Shown piece after piece: positions 43,851 to 55,237 of a DNA stretch of 64,000 bases; the first letter of the stretch is position 1; each line of letters opens with the position of its first letter. Source of the stretch: Adiantum capillus-veneris (Eukaryota; Streptophyta; Polypodiopsida; Polypodiales; Pteridaceae); the NCBI GenBank assembly GCA_014529385.2, contig CM043960.1, positions 24,836,896 through 24,900,895 on the forward strand, read 5' to 3'. The translations under genes and the position numbers were made by a program. Below the pieces are notes generated by a model, which was given only the letters and a program-made list of their open reading frames with translations, did no database searches and had not been told where the DNA came from.

Positions 43851-46800
43851 GCCAGTGCTCTTATTTTGCGGGTTATTGGATTACGTATGCTGGTTTGCAC
43901 GATTACTCTCTGGAGTAATGATATTGGTTAGGCATGAGCTGCAACCAATTCTAGTAAGGAACGATCCGAGGGGTTGTTGGATGATTGTGCAATGCTTGTT
44001 GAATGGTCAGATTTATGAAATTGGAGGTTTGTATGCATATACAGCTTCTGGGCAACGGGCTGCCTTATGGCGAGATATCTCTTCTTATCCATGGACATCC
44101 AATGCAGTTCTTTGTGGCGATTTTAATAATACTCCTGATGTGGGTGATAGCACCACAGGTAATTCTCATATGTTGCTTGTAGAGAGACAAGCATGGGATA
44201 TCTTCTGGTTTCTGCGCAGATGTTTGACTTGTGGCGTTCTCTTTATCCGGACGGCACGAGTTTCACCTTTCAGCATGTTGCTCGTCACTCGTATCGTGCA
44301 CATTTGGATAGATGGTATGTTCTCCACAAGCAGCGACTTTACATGTGATATGGAAATGGACTATTCTTTGCAGTTGTCTGATCATCACCCTGTGATATTG
44401 AATTTGTACTTTGGGCAATCGCCTCGTGATAAACAATGCTCATCTTACCCATGATGCTTTTCGAGATATGATTGGTGGACTTGTTCCTCCCTTGATGGTT
44501 CACATGCATCTTGATCTTGACGCTGCGTGGTTTCAATTTATTGTGTGAGTGCAATGTTCCATTCAGGATTATGGCAAGCACTATTTGCATTGGACGCGTG
44601 GCAAAGTTATGGATTCTAAACAGGCTTGCCAACATTTGCAAGAATTGGCTAATTCGAGGCCTTTATCTGACTATGAATTATCGGAGTTGTGTGAAGCCCG
44701 TGTATGCATACAACTTGATGATAAATGGAAGCTTGAAAAATGGCAAATACCGGCTTGTCAAAGGGCTCTTGTGGATAAGGATGCGCTTCGAAGCGATTTT
44801 TCAAGCATTTGCATCACATAAGACTTTCTCAGAGCATCAAGCATGTAAAGACTCCTTCAGGTGCTTGGACATCTCCTAAACACGAACTTGCTAACGTGCA
44901 TTATACACAGGTTTTTGCTGCTCCGCCTCCAGAATCGTCAGCGGTGCATCAAGCTCGACGGGTGCTGCTCTCTCATGTACGCCCGATCATTTCTTATCAG
45001 GATGCACTTTCCCTTGAGGAACCTTTAGTGATTCTGAATTGCACAGTGTGCTGCTTTCATTGGGCCGCTGGAGATCTCCTGGCTGGGATGGGCTCACTCT
45101 GGAGTTTTTTATCTCCTTTTGGGAGACTTTGAAAGAGCCCTTGCTTTTCATGATGAATGCAACATGGGAAAAACAAGATTTGCCGGTTTCTTGGAAAGAG
45201 GGCCTGCTTAAATTGTTGCCTAAACAGCCACTTTGTGAGCATTTCTCGCATTGAAGTCCGATTACGTTAATGCCTGTCGTGTATAAGATTCTGGCTAAGT
45301 TGTTGGCGAACAGGACTAAGGATCACCTTTTTGCAGGAATACATCAATCTCAATATGGTTTTATACCACGTCGGCAAATTAACGACAACTTGGCTAACAT
45401 GATGATTGGCATGGAATGCGCAAAGTACACGCAGCAGGATGTGCTTGTCATGCACGTGGATATTGAAAAGGCTTTCGATACTGTGCAGTGGGACTACATT
45501 GCAACAACGATCCATTGTCTTGGGTTTGGTCCTAAATTTGTCGGTATAGTTTATTTCTTGTATGCTTGCAGTTCGTCTTCGAGGATTCTTGATGGTGAGC
45601 TGTCAGACTCTTGGCCCCTTGGTTGCTCGGTTAGACAAGCATGTCCCCTTAGTGCATTGTTGTATGCTATTGCCACACATCCTTTGTTGATGCATCTGGA
45701 CCATTTGACTTCCACTGGTTCTCTTCATGGTCTGCAATTAGTGGGGTCGCAACTTCATCGGGTAGGCTTATGCCGATGACTCGTTGTTCATGCCTCGTAA
45801 TTGTCAAACTGATGTTCAAGTGATCATGGAAGCTTTGGAGATGTATGGGCTTGCAGCGGGTCTTTGAGTCAATTTTCGTAAATCGAAGCTTCTACCAGTG
45901 ACTTCTTGCGACTGGCATGATTTGTTGTGGCCGGGAGAGATTGTCCTTCGAATGTGATTGTAAGACACTTGGGGTACTCTATTGGTTGGAATGTTACCCA
46001 TACTCAAAAAGTGGATTGGATCATGCAACATTTGAACGTCAAATTGCATTACTGGAAATTGTCCACTTGGCCACTGCATGTCCGGCTGCGAATTGTTCAG
46101 AGTATCATAATGGCTTATGTTCAGTTTTATTTGTTGTTGTTGTTGTTGTATTGGCCTCGACATTGTCTAACGTCAATTATGTCATTGATTTTATCTCATC
46201 TATGGCGCACTCATGCTCATAAAAAAGGCTTGCATTTGATGTCAATGGAGAAACTTTGCACTCCAAAGCGATATGGTGGTCTCAATATCTTGGATTTGCG
46301 ACGGCATGTTCTTGCTCGGAAAACTATGTTGTTGTAGACTCTTGTGTAACAAACTCAGCCGTGGGCCCTTATTCTTGCCTCCTTGTGTCAGCATATTGTT
46401 ACTTCCTTTTTTGGTCATTGGAAACCATCTTTTTGGGAGGTCGTGTTTGGTAGGATGGAAGGGCACGTTCCCGGATGCCATATCACTTCCAGTTTGATTT
46501 CTAATTGGAAGGAGGTTACAGTGCATTTATCATGATCCGTTCGTCAGCATCAGGGAGGGAATTCACTTCGATTAGAGAGTCTTCATTGGAGTCGTGTATT
46601 CTCTCCTGCTTTGGTTGACCGCTCGCCCTGTCAGGCCTACTTTCTCTCCTGTTGTGGTCTGCAAGTTGTTGATGATGTCATTGATGACGCCGGGTACACT
46701 TTTTAGTTTTACTTTGTTGTTACTCGTTTTGGGTTGGGTATGCATTACGATCAGTTTTGGAGACAGATTCAGCTCATGTTGGTTGACTTTCTGCCTATTC

Positions 46801-47543
46801 CACCTTTGGTTGCTGGGGATCGCATGTCTATTTGGTGTCTCCGAGACATGCCTTTTGAAGCCATGTCTGCTAGTAAGGTTTATGCTCTTCTTCTCCCTCA
46901 ACCCTAGATTGTTGATCATTCTAATGCATTATGGTCGATGCATAAGTCTGATACTTGGTGGAAGAAAGCGTTTGCTGCCCTTTAGAAGAGCCATTTGCCT
47001 TTAAAGGAGAGATTGTTTCTTTGGCGTTGCTTGGTTGGAGTCCTTCCAGTGGGTGCTTTTCTCAATGTACGTCAAATTTGCTCCTCTCGTTGTGTTCGTT
47101 GCTCGGTTGCAAAGGAGACTGTTGGTCATCTCCTTTGGGATTGTTCCGTCACTAGAGAGTTTCTCCGTGGCATAGCCGCTGGCATGCGGCTTCGATTCCC
47201 CTCCATGGTTTTTCACAAAAGGTTTCGGGCTTTCGGCTTCTCCCACCTTCACAACAATTTGCAGTTTTTTTTATGTGGGTCAGATTTTGGGCCTATTGGA
47301 CCTTGTGGCGTCAACGCAACAGCTGCATGTTCTCTCGTGCTAATACAGATCGGTTTTAGTTTTTCAAGCTTTCCCTTAGGCAATCCTTACGTTTTGCCTT
47401 GGAAGTGGGTGATGTCACTTCAGACATATATCGCCTTTCTTATGAATGTTTTTAGCCTGTTTTGGCAGATGAACACGTCTGTGTCCACACTTTTGTATAT
47501 GTTCATTTGGGTGGGTTTTCCTCATCTTGAGGTTTCCCACTAG
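43851..47543 (+). pseudogene. LINE-C2 ORF2 remnant
   Basis: Readable parts, in order: MILVRHELQPILVRNDPRG, LCGDFNNTPDVGDSTTGNSHM, LQLSDHHPVIL, LISPFGRL-like frames near 45100, HVDIEKAFDTVQWDYIA, SVRQACPLSALLYAIATHPLL, and the zinc-finger part near 46990-47150 (HLPLKERLFLWRCLVGVLPV, CVRCSVAKETVGHLLWDC). At least ten frame breaks. A short TTG repeat (46133-46150) has expanded inside it. TGA at 45252 replaces a conserved Trp codon. Confidence 0.82.
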
Positions 47544-47576
47544 TAAATTAATCCTAGAGATTTACAAAAAAAGTAA

Positions 47577-47613
<37 letters not shown>
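47512..47613 (+). promoter_or_regulatory. LINE-C 3' hairpin and GT/GA tail (C2)
   Basis: GTGGG...CCTCA-TCT-TGAGG...CCCAC (47512-47541). The inner stem is 5 bp here, one longer than in C1, with an A-U closing pair. The tail is A-run, then (TG)n to about 47594, then (AG)n to 47613, where C3 begins. Confidence 0.8.
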
Positions 47614-49560
47614 GCCATGCGACATTTGGGCTTTCGGCCTAGGCTATCCCGTGTCGTGCTTTTCTTGTATGCAAACAGTACTTCTACAGGCTTGCTGGAT
47701 GGTTCTCTCACAGAATCCTGGCATTTGGGACGGTCGGTACGGTAGGGCTGCCCTCTGAGTGCTTTGCTTTATGCGATCGCTACTCATCCCTTGTTTATGT
47801 ATTTGGATTCCTTGACCTCCACTGGTAGGCTACATGGCCTTACTTTACCTTCTGGTCGACAGTTTGTTGGTCAAGCTTATGCGGATGACTCTTTGTTCAT
47901 GCCTTGTAATAACTATGATGCTCTGCAACAGATTATGCATACTCTTCACTTGTTTGGATTGGCAGCAGGTCTCAAAGTTAACTTTTGCAAATCCAAGCTA
48001 TTGCCTCTGAAAGAGTGTGACTGGCATAAGATATTGTGGCTTGGGGAGATTGTTCCTTCCCATGTTCTAGTTCGCCATTTGGGTTATCCGCTGGGTTGGA
48101 ATGTATCGGCCATCAAGAAAACGGATTGGGTGCTCCAACGTCTACATTCCAAGTTGAATTATTGGAAATTGTCCACGTGGCCACTTCATGTGCGTTTCAG
48201 GATTGTCCAATGCATCCTTGTGGCTTATGTGCAGTTTTACTTGCCTTTGTTATCCTTGCCTCGGTTGCGCTTGCAATCCCTCATGTCCAATATTTTAGAG
48301 CATTTTTGGCGGACCTCGTCTAGCAAGAGGGGCCTTCGGCTTCTATCGATGGACAAGCTGTGTTCTCCCAAGCGGCTAGGAGGGTTGAATATTTTTGACT
48401 TGAGACGTCATCTTCTGGCTTGGAAAGCTATGTTGTTGCCCGTTTTGGTGGAGCAACAGCAACCCTGGGCTCTCATGGTCACACATTTGTGTGCGCACAT
48501 TGTCACCCCTTCTTTTGGTCATTGGAAACCGACTTATTGGGATGTTGTTTTTGGGAAGCTTGAAGGACACATTCCTGGATGTCCATTTACTTCTTCTCTA
48601 ATTGTTGATTGGAAGGTTGTCACTTCGCATTTGGCTTGGGATGGTCGACAATCCTCTGGGGGTAACTCTCTTCGCTTGGAGAGTCTGCATTGGAGCACGG
48701 TTTTTGCTTTGAATTTGGTTCAACGGTCTCCTCGCCAAGCGTATTTTCTTTCCCAAAAAGGAATATGTCAGGTGCATCAGGTGGTTGATGATTCGGGTTA
48801 TGTTCTTTCTTTTGCTGATGCCGTCTCCCGCTTTCGGTTGGGTCTTCACTATTCTCCTCTCTAGCGGGAGATTCAAAACATGCTTGTTGTTCATTCGCCC
48901 ATTCCTCCTCTGGATGAAGACTCTCGCTTCTCAGATTGGAATCTGGCTACTACTAGATTGGACTGCATCTCAGCTACCAGTGTCTATGCTATTCTTCAGT
49001 TTGATGTATGGATTGTGCATCGGGGTAATCAGTTGTGGTCGCTTTCCGAGTCATCCTTGTGGTGGCAACACGCATTGTCTCGCATTTGGCAGAGTCATCT
49101 GCCTTTGAAGGAACGTGTTTTCTTGTGGCGGTGCTTGGTGGGAGCTCTACCTGTTGGCAGTGTGTTGCATGCTCGGCATATTGCGCCTTCCCGCTGCCCT
49201 AGATGCCTTGAAGCTGAGGAGACCGTGCCACACTTGTTGTGGTGTTGTCGTCACTCCAGAGCCTTCATTCGGCAAGTGTCGACTGCTCTTCGACAACGTT
49301 TTCCTTCCGGCTCTTTTCACAGACGATTTTGGCTTTTTGGGGTGCTTCGGTCACCACAATCTCAGTTTGCGGTCTTCTTCACTTGGGTCAGATTTTGGAC
49401 TATGTGGGCCATCTGGCATCATAGGAACTCCTTAATGTTCCAGGGCACTTTTGTTGACCCCTTTCCCTATTTCAAATTATCTCTCAAGCGCTGCATTTTG
49501 CCTATGAATCTAGAGACATCACTCTTGATGCCTACAGGATTTACTTTTGACTGTTTCTAG
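47614..49560 (+). pseudogene. LINE-C3 ORF2: end of RT and zinc-finger tail, two stops
   Basis: LLDGSLTESWHLGRSVR, then TAG at 47743 where other copies have Gln. The next frame is open for 366 codons from 47764: YAIATHPLFMYLD, YADDSLFMPCN, SKLNYWKLSTWPLHVRFRIVQ. It is interrupted by TAG at 48862 (Trp in C5). The last frame has WQHALSRIWQSHLPLKERVFLWRCLVGALPVG and the finger CPRCLEAEETVPHLLWCC near 49195-49250. Only these two nonsense changes break it, so it is one of the least decayed pieces. Confidence 0.88.
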
Positions 49561-49606
49561 CCTTCGGAGCCTCATAGTGTTCCGTCTTTTGTATCCTTTT
49601 CTTTTC

Positions 49607-49636
49607 GTGGGTTTCCCTCGTTTTGAGGTTTCCCAC
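49607..49636 (+). promoter_or_regulatory. LINE-C 3' hairpin (C3)
   Basis: GTGGG...CCTC-gttt-tGAGG...CCCAC. Both stems are intact despite loop changes. Confidence 0.78.
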
Positions 49637-49686
49637 TTGTAAATTAATCAAAGCAGATTTACAAAAAAAAAAAAGTGTGTGTGTGA

Positions 49687-50190
49687 GAGGAGACGTTCAA
49701 ACCTGCTGCGCGATCAGCCGCTGTGCGCTCTGTCCTACAAACCCTAGCGCATGTAAATATTCGCATTAGCAGGAAGTGCAGGTCTGCGTCTAGGGTTCGC
49801 CTTTCTGCGCTGCTGCTCTTGAGCACGTCCTCGTCCCTACACGCGAGCCTATAGTCCTGTGACAGGTTCGCTCTGCGGACTCTGCACCCTGCGAGCTTCT
49901 CGCTGCTGCTATACGCCTCTGCATTCTGCACGACCTGCGTACCCTCAGTGGCCAGTGACCTGCAGCATTCAGTTTGTAGCACAATTGGTACTCTCTACAC
50001 TGTGTTCAGTTTAGTTTGTGCTCAGCCGAAAGTTTCAAGCAGCTGGGTCCTGTACAGCCAGCCTGTGTGTGAGCAGATTTACAAAAAAGTGTGTTTATAG
50101 CAATCAAATATCAAAATCCCCCAAAAAAGAGTGTGTGTGTGTGTGTTAGCTTAGCATGGATTCGGTTGAGCAGTGTATATACAAGCGCCC
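49687..50190. other. Unassigned DNA between C3 and C4, ending in a second tail copy
   Basis: About 380 bases of GC-richer DNA (AAACCCTAGCG, CTGCTGCTC words) without a recognisable frame. At 50072-50094 the 3' terminal LINE-C sequence GCAGATTTACAAAAAAGTG recurs without a LINE body, then CCAAAAAAGAG and (TG)n at 50131-50146. It could be a LINE-C 5' leader or an insert into the C3 tail with that tail duplicated. Confidence 0.45.
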
Positions 50191-51275
50191 CTGAGCAGGA
50201 GCTTATGGATCTTGTTGCTCAATATGCGCTTAACGCAGTGATTCTTTTTTTCCCGGGTAGAATGCCTACGGCTCAGGATGTAGGCCAATGGGTTGATTTC
50301 CTGCTCAAACGGCAAGCAGTCCGAGGGGTTTACTTCAGCGCGCACGGGTTCTATGAAGTCTTGCTGGCCGACATGGATGCTGGCGATGCTTTGCTTGAAA
50401 TGTCTCCTCTTTTCTTCAATACGCAGATGACTCATGTACTGCCCTGGGCTCTCACCAAGGACTATCAGAGTCTCATTCGTCACAAATGTCCCGTCTGGGT
50501 TGAGGTGGGTCGATTTTCCTCGCACTTGGCATCATTTCCTTCCTTTGCTGGCTGCTCAATTAGGCAAAGTCATTTGCCCTCCTAAGCTGGACGCAAACAC
50601 AAACCGTTTTTGTATTTTGTGGGACACAGATATCCTCCCACCAGTAGGTATTTCCATTGATTCTGGGGATGTAGTGGTTGGCAAGCGTCCATTTAAGCTT
50701 AAATGGGGCAAATTTGCAAATTCTTGCTTCCGCTGTGGCAAATTCGGTCATATGCAATCCGAATGTCCAGAACCAAACCTACAACCACCGTCTTCAGTTG
50801 TTCCTACTCCTCAACCTCACTCAAATCCGAAATCTTCTGCTGAGGTTCAAACCAAAGGTGCTTCAACCTCCTCTCCGACAGTAGGGGCGAATAAAGGCAA
50901 AGGGAAACAACTACAATTGTCTGCACTTTCTGCCTCTCCGAATATTAAAGACAAAGGCAAAGAACAAGCTTCAACCTCCCTAACTTGGATGGTGCCCAAG
51001 AAACCCGTTAAAGCTGCTACAACCCGTATTCCGGCATCTTCTCGTAATTACGTGCCCTCTTTGAAGAATGTTGCTCAGAAAAAGCTCCCTTGTAATGACA
51101 ACACTTCTTTGGCTGAAGCTTGGGACAAGGTGGTCCGCTCTTACAAGGAAGTTATTACAAGCAAAGAATCTCATCGCAAGGTGCCTTTATTTTCAATCCT
51201 CCGGGTCCAGGTCTTGACCCACCTCCTCATGTCCTTGCAGCCGGGAAGGATGTGTCAATGGGCACTGCCACTTGA
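50191..51275 (+). pseudogene. LINE-C4 ORF1, N-terminally truncated, frameshifted
   Basis: DUF4283-like part: FFPGRMPTAQDVGQWVDFLL, LKRQAVRGVYF (the Arg that is a stop in C1), PLFFNTQMTHVLPWALTKDY. One frameshift lies near 50505 (CPVWVE to VDFPRTW). The knuckle CFRCGKFGHMQSEC is near 50726-50767. A Ser/Pro/Lys-rich tail with MVPKKPVKAATTRIP and SRNYVPSL parallels C1. A further shift near 51190 precedes the conserved ORF1 stop TGA at 51273. Confidence 0.83.
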
Positions 51276-52931
51276 GTTTTCACCCATTTTCCCAATTCCT
51301 CGCCCACTGTATATACCATATCAGAATGCATAGTTCTTTGAATTGCATCTCCTATAATGTGTGTGGGTTATGCAATCACGAGAAGTGGTGGCTAACCTGG
51401 CACTATGTACATACATGTCAAGCGGACATTGTGGTTCTTCAGGAGCATAACCAACATCCATTTGCAGGACAGACCTCTTACCTTGCGGGCTACTGGATAG
51501 CTTATGCAGGCTCAACCGGCTATTTTGGCGTGCTTATACTTGTTCGACACAAACTCTTCCCGACCTCGGTTTTCAATGACCCGGCTGGGAGATGGATGGT
51601 CATCCAATGTATTGTTAATGGAGAAGTTTTTGAATTTGGAGGCTTATATGCATACACAGCTTCTGCAGATAGGGCACGGTTGTGGATTGCTATCTCCTCT
51701 TATTGTTGGCATTCTAATGCATTTCTCTGTGGGGATTCTAATAATGCACCTAACCTTGCGGATAATACTACTGGGCATTCTCACATGCTTCATACGGAAC
51801 GGCAATCATGGGATCAATTTATGTTGACATGTAATGGGCTTGATTTGTGGCCCCTATCGCATGCGACTGATCCAGGATTCACTTTTCAACATAATGCTCA
51901 ATCTATGTATCGCACTCGGCTAGATCGTTGGTATCTTTTTCACATGCAACAGTATGATGACTTTGTATGCGAGCTGAGGATTGATTATGCTATGTGTCTT
52001 TCGGATCATTTTCCTCTATGCTTGAAACTTCGTTTTGGCTCTTTTGATGCCAATGATCGCCTGCCCAAGAAGAGGCTTTTGCATGTCAATAATGCTTATC
52101 TTAAGCATGAGCCTTTTCGCGCTATGATTGTGGTTATCATCCCGCCTTTGATCTCCCAGATGTACATTGATATAGACATAGCCTCGTTCCGCTTTGTGAT
52201 GCGTGTTCAATGTGTTATCCAAGATTATGGCAGGGATTATTTGTCACAATTAAGAGAACAGGTTAATCAAGTGAAGGATGCTTGTAGCAAACTAATGCAC
52301 TTGGCGAATCATTCTTCTCTTACTGACACTCAAGCAACTAAGTTGTTTTCTGCTCGTGCTATGTTACGGCACAATGATGAGAGAAAATTGGCCAAATGGC
52401 AGACTCGAGCTCGACAACAAGCTTTTGCAGATAAAGGATGTTCTTATAAACAATTTTTCCAGCATTTGCATCACTCCAGGCAGTCTCAAGCTGTATGGAG
52501 AGTTAAATTACCTTCAGGGGAATGGACCTCCACTTTACAAGAGCTAGCACTAGCCCTACATTCTCATTATGGCAAGATTTTTGAGGCCCCTTCTTCTCCC
52601 ACGAGAGCAGATTGCCAAGCGCATCACGTGTTTCTATCACATGTTACTCTCATCCTTTCGATGCGGCAGGCTCAAGACGTGGAAGTTGTTTTCACTGAGC
52701 CGGAATTGCATGCCAGCTTGCTTGATTTGGGTCGATGGAGAGCTCCTGGTTGGGATGGTCTCTCTGTGGAATTTTTCTTGTCCTTCTGGGATTATTGGAA
52801 GTTGCCTCTGTTGTTCATGATGAATACAGCTTGGGAACAACAAGAACTGCCCTCCTCTTGGAAACAAGGATTGCTCAAGCTGATACCTAAGCATGCATTG
52901 TGCGAAGAATTCTCTCATTGGCGGCCTATTA
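50191..52931 (+). mobile_element. LINE-C copy C4, 5' half, truncated at both ends
   Basis: It starts in ORF1 (QELMDLVAQYALNAVILFF) after a GT run, continues through all of the remaining ORF1 and into ORF2. Homology stops at about 52931 in early RT (FSHWRPI). The missing 2.5 kb of RT is replaced by unrelated DNA; a 3' LINE-C end (C5) appears only at 55964. ORF2 is open over its full remaining length, making this the best preserved endonuclease here. Confidence 0.85.
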
Positions 52932-52972
52932 AGGCACTCGTTTTCCTTGTCGTTTGCACGCTAAAAGCATGA
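51326..52972 (+). CDS. LINE-C4 ORF2 N-terminal part: AP-type endonuclease, open
   Basis: ATG at 51326 (MHSSLNCISYNVCGL) is conserved with C1. It is open for 535 LINE codons, then about 14 codons of foreign sequence to a TGA at 52970. Endonuclease motifs, by residue of this start: SYNVCGL (about 8-14), VVLQEHNQ (about 38), GDSNNAP where family members have GDFNNAP (about 135), RTRLDRWY, LSDHFPL (about 225). The F-to-S change next to the catalytic Asp/Asn pair is the only odd residue. The linker (DERKLAKWQTRARQQAFADK) and RT start (LGRWRAPGWDGLSVEFFL, LLKLIPKHALCEEFSHWRP) follow. Without RT it cannot retrotranspose. Confidence 0.8.
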   Translation: MHSSLNCISYNVCGLCNHEKWWLTWHYVHTCQADIVVLQEHNQHPFAGQTSYLAGYWIAYAGSTGYFGVLILVRHKLFPTSVFNDPAGRWMVIQCIVNGEVFEFGGLYAYTASADRARLWIAISSYCWHSNAFLCGDSNNAPNLADNTTGHSHMLHTERQSWDQFMLTCNGLDLWPLSHATDPGFTFQHNAQSMYRTRLDRWYLFHMQQYDDFVCELRIDYAMCLSDHFPLCLKLRFGSFDANDRLPKKRLLHVNNAYLKHEPFRAMIVVIIPPLISQMYIDIDIASFRFVMRVQCVIQDYGRDYLSQLREQVNQVKDACSKLMHLANHSSLTDTQATKLFSARAMLRHNDERKLAKWQTRARQQAFADKGCSYKQFFQHLHHSRQSQAVWRVKLPSGEWTSTLQELALALHSHYGKIFEAPSSPTRADCQAHHVFLSHVTLILSMRQAQDVEVVFTEPELHASLLDLGRWRAPGWDGLSVEFFLSFWDYWKLPLLFMMNTAWEQQELPSSWKQGLLKLIPKHALCEEFSHWRPIKALVFLVVCTLKA

Positions 52973-53489
52973 GCGAATGGCTCTCTTGTCACCTTTGGCA
53001 GTCTCGGATATATCTTCCTCTGTGGTCTTTGGGGCAACAGAACTGTCATTTATAGGGTCTTTTGGAATCTGTTCCAGTCCACCTTTCCTCTTCATCCTCA
53101 CATTGTTTACAAATCCCAAGAGAGGGTTGTCGTCACCGGCTCCTTGCACACTGGCCTTGATTTCTCCGAACTCCTCACCGTCTCCTTCGAAGAACTTATT
53201 TCATCCTGTGCAGTGGGCATGGGTTTGGGACGAGCGATCATTATAAATTCGTCATCGTCATTGGTTTCTTTGTTGTCACCTAAACCGTCGGGCGATGTCG
53301 CATGCCCCCGGTGTCGCATTTTCCCCTCCATGCACTGTATCAAGCTCATCTGCATTACCATCCGAGGCCTTCTCCTTTGCTTGTCAGGCTCTCTCTCATC
53401 TGCCCTTCCCACGGAAAAAAGGCCTGTGTATGCCAAGCAATTGTTAATTATCATATCCAGCTGCTAGTTGAAATGCAGAGATGAATGGT
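52932..53489 (-). pseudogene. Unrecognised acidic protein remnant
   Basis: On minus, frame 53454-53107 reads ...NKETNDDDEFIMIARPKPMPTAQDE. A second frame continues FFEGDGEEFGEIKASVQGAGDD, NPLLGFVNNVRMKRKGGLEQ and TTEEDISETAKGDKRA to 52961. The two look like one charged, low-complexity protein joined by a frameshift near 53200. No domain was recognised. It may belong to the same inserted block as 55238-55950. Confidence 0.35.
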
Positions 53490-54795
53490 TAATACTAAAA
53501 CTAGCATATTGAAGATGGTGTTAGCATGGAATGTGTGGTGGTTAGCATACCAAATTATGCTAGCTGACAAACAGAGTATGCTAAATAGCATACAGGCTAT
53601 GCTAAAAAGCATAGTCTGCATAACTTCCATGTATGCTAACTAGCATACAGACTAGGTTGACTGGCATACATAGCAGAGTAAGGATGTATGCTAGTTAGCA
53701 TAGTGGGTATGCTAACTGGCATACATTGCATATGCTATGCACAATATGGTGGATATCATACATGCTAGTTAGGCTACTCATCCTCACTGTGTATGCTAAT
53801 TACCATCACAAGGTTGCTAGCTAGCATGACTAGATTTTCTAGTTAGCATACCTAGATATGCTAGTTACTAGCATACAAAATAGCATGTATGCTAGTTAGC
53901 ATTATGGGTATGCTAAGGGCATACACAGTTTTCTAGCCAACATACCCACTATGCTAACTAGCATACATACTAGGCTGACAAGCATACATAGCATGAATAG
54001 CATGTATGTTGATTGGCATGTATGCTTAGTAGCATAACTCAATAAGCTAGCTAGCATACCCAATATCATGTATGCTAACTCACATACCAAAATATGCTAG
54101 TTAGCCTACTGTGTATGCTAATTACCATGACGAGGTTGCTAACTAGCATAACTGGTTTCCTTACTTAGCATACTTAGATATGCTACTGACTAACACAAAC
54201 AATAGCATGCATGCTACTTAGCATAAGGGATATGCTAAGGGCATACGCAGTTTGATAGCCAACATACCCATTATGCTAACTAGCATACAGACTATGCTGA
54301 ATATGCTACTTAGCAAAATGGATATGCTAAGGGCATACACAGTTTGATAGCCAACATACCCACTATGCTAACTAGCATACAGACTATGCTGAATATAATG
54401 TTACTATGCTAACTAGCTTACAGACTATACTGACTAGCTTAGTTACTATGCTAACTAGCATGCATACTATACTAGCTAGCATACACACTATGCTAACTAG
54501 ATTAGCATAAATAGCATGTATGCTAGCTAGCATACATACTATACTAACTAACATACAGACTATGCTGACTAGCATACATAGCACAAATAGCATGTATGTT
54601 GACTAACATACATACTATACTAACTAGCATACAAACTGTGCTGACTAGCATACATAGCATAAATACCATGTATGTTGACTAGCATACATACTATACTTAG
54701 TAGCATACAGACTATGCTGACTAGCATACATAGCATAAATAGCATGTATGTTGTCTAGCATAAATTGTTGAATGTATGCTAACTAATATAACACT
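53490..54795. repeat. Palindromic TAGCATA minisatellite, 1.3 kb
   Basis: Dense, degenerate repetition of TATGCTA(A/G)(C/T)TAGCATA, itself nearly palindromic, occurs in both orientations. Nested longer units are visible: about 76 bases repeated three times (anchors at 54565, 54641, 54717) and about 94 bases repeated twice from 54210 and 54305. Frames across it (Met/Leu/Val/Ser/Cys repeats) are artefacts. Confidence 0.92.
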
Positions 54796-55237
54796 ATGTG
54801 ACTGATTACCTTACCTCACATTGGTGCCAGATGGCCTTGCCCCATGAGCTTGTTACACATGTCTGTTGGTAACCTCTAATGGCAGCCAAAAACTATACAT
54901 TATGTCTGTAAGGAGCACATAGCAGCAAAGCAAAGAAGGTGGTAGCTATGCTTGTAGGGCATCTTCACCATGGAAGTGATTTCGTGTACCTGGAGTGGCA
55001 AACCACAACCACTACACCGGTTGATCAACACGGGCATACCACAACCACTACACAGGTTGATCTGTAAATGTCTACGCAGCCAAAGTGCAGAAAGTAGTGG
55101 GGAAGAAGGCGCCATGTAGCTGCTTGCTTGTATGCATGATAAGCTCCAATTGATTCTCCCTCTCTCTCACTTTCTCATCCATAAACTCCACATTGATCTA
55201 TAAAACAAATAAATGAAAGGCATGGCCATCACACAGC
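54796..55237. other. Unassigned DNA after the minisatellite
   Basis: Contains a short direct repeat (CCACAACCACTACACCGGTTGATC / CAGGTTGATC near 55005-55060). A minus frame at 55115-54900 is short and low-scoring to the eye. Possibly intron or UTR of the coding remnants at 55238-55950. Confidence 0.3.

Larger units (their letters stand above)
43846..47613 (+). mobile_element. LINE-C copy C2, 5'-truncated in the endonuclease
   Basis: It begins directly after the GT run of C1, within the endonuclease domain. It ends with the hairpin at 47512-47541, then GATTTACAAAAAAAG, TAAG, (TG)n and (AG)n to 47613. Same strand as C1. Confidence 0.88.
47614..49686 (+). mobile_element. LINE-C copy C3, 5'-truncated in the RT
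   Basis: It starts directly at the end of the GA part of C2's tail, inside RT (RHLGFRPRLSRVVLFLYANS). It ends with the hairpin at 49607-49636, ATTTACA(A)n and (GT)nGAGAG to about 49686. Same strand as its neighbours. Confidence 0.9.

Noticed and set aside
53902-54593. Met/Leu/Val/Ser/Cys-rich minus frames that look like hydrophobic peptides
   Set aside because: They follow the TAGCATA repeat period exactly.
53490-54795. CRISPR-like repeat array
   Set aside because: No constant repeat with unique spacers; units are degenerate and palindromic, and the context is eukaryotic.
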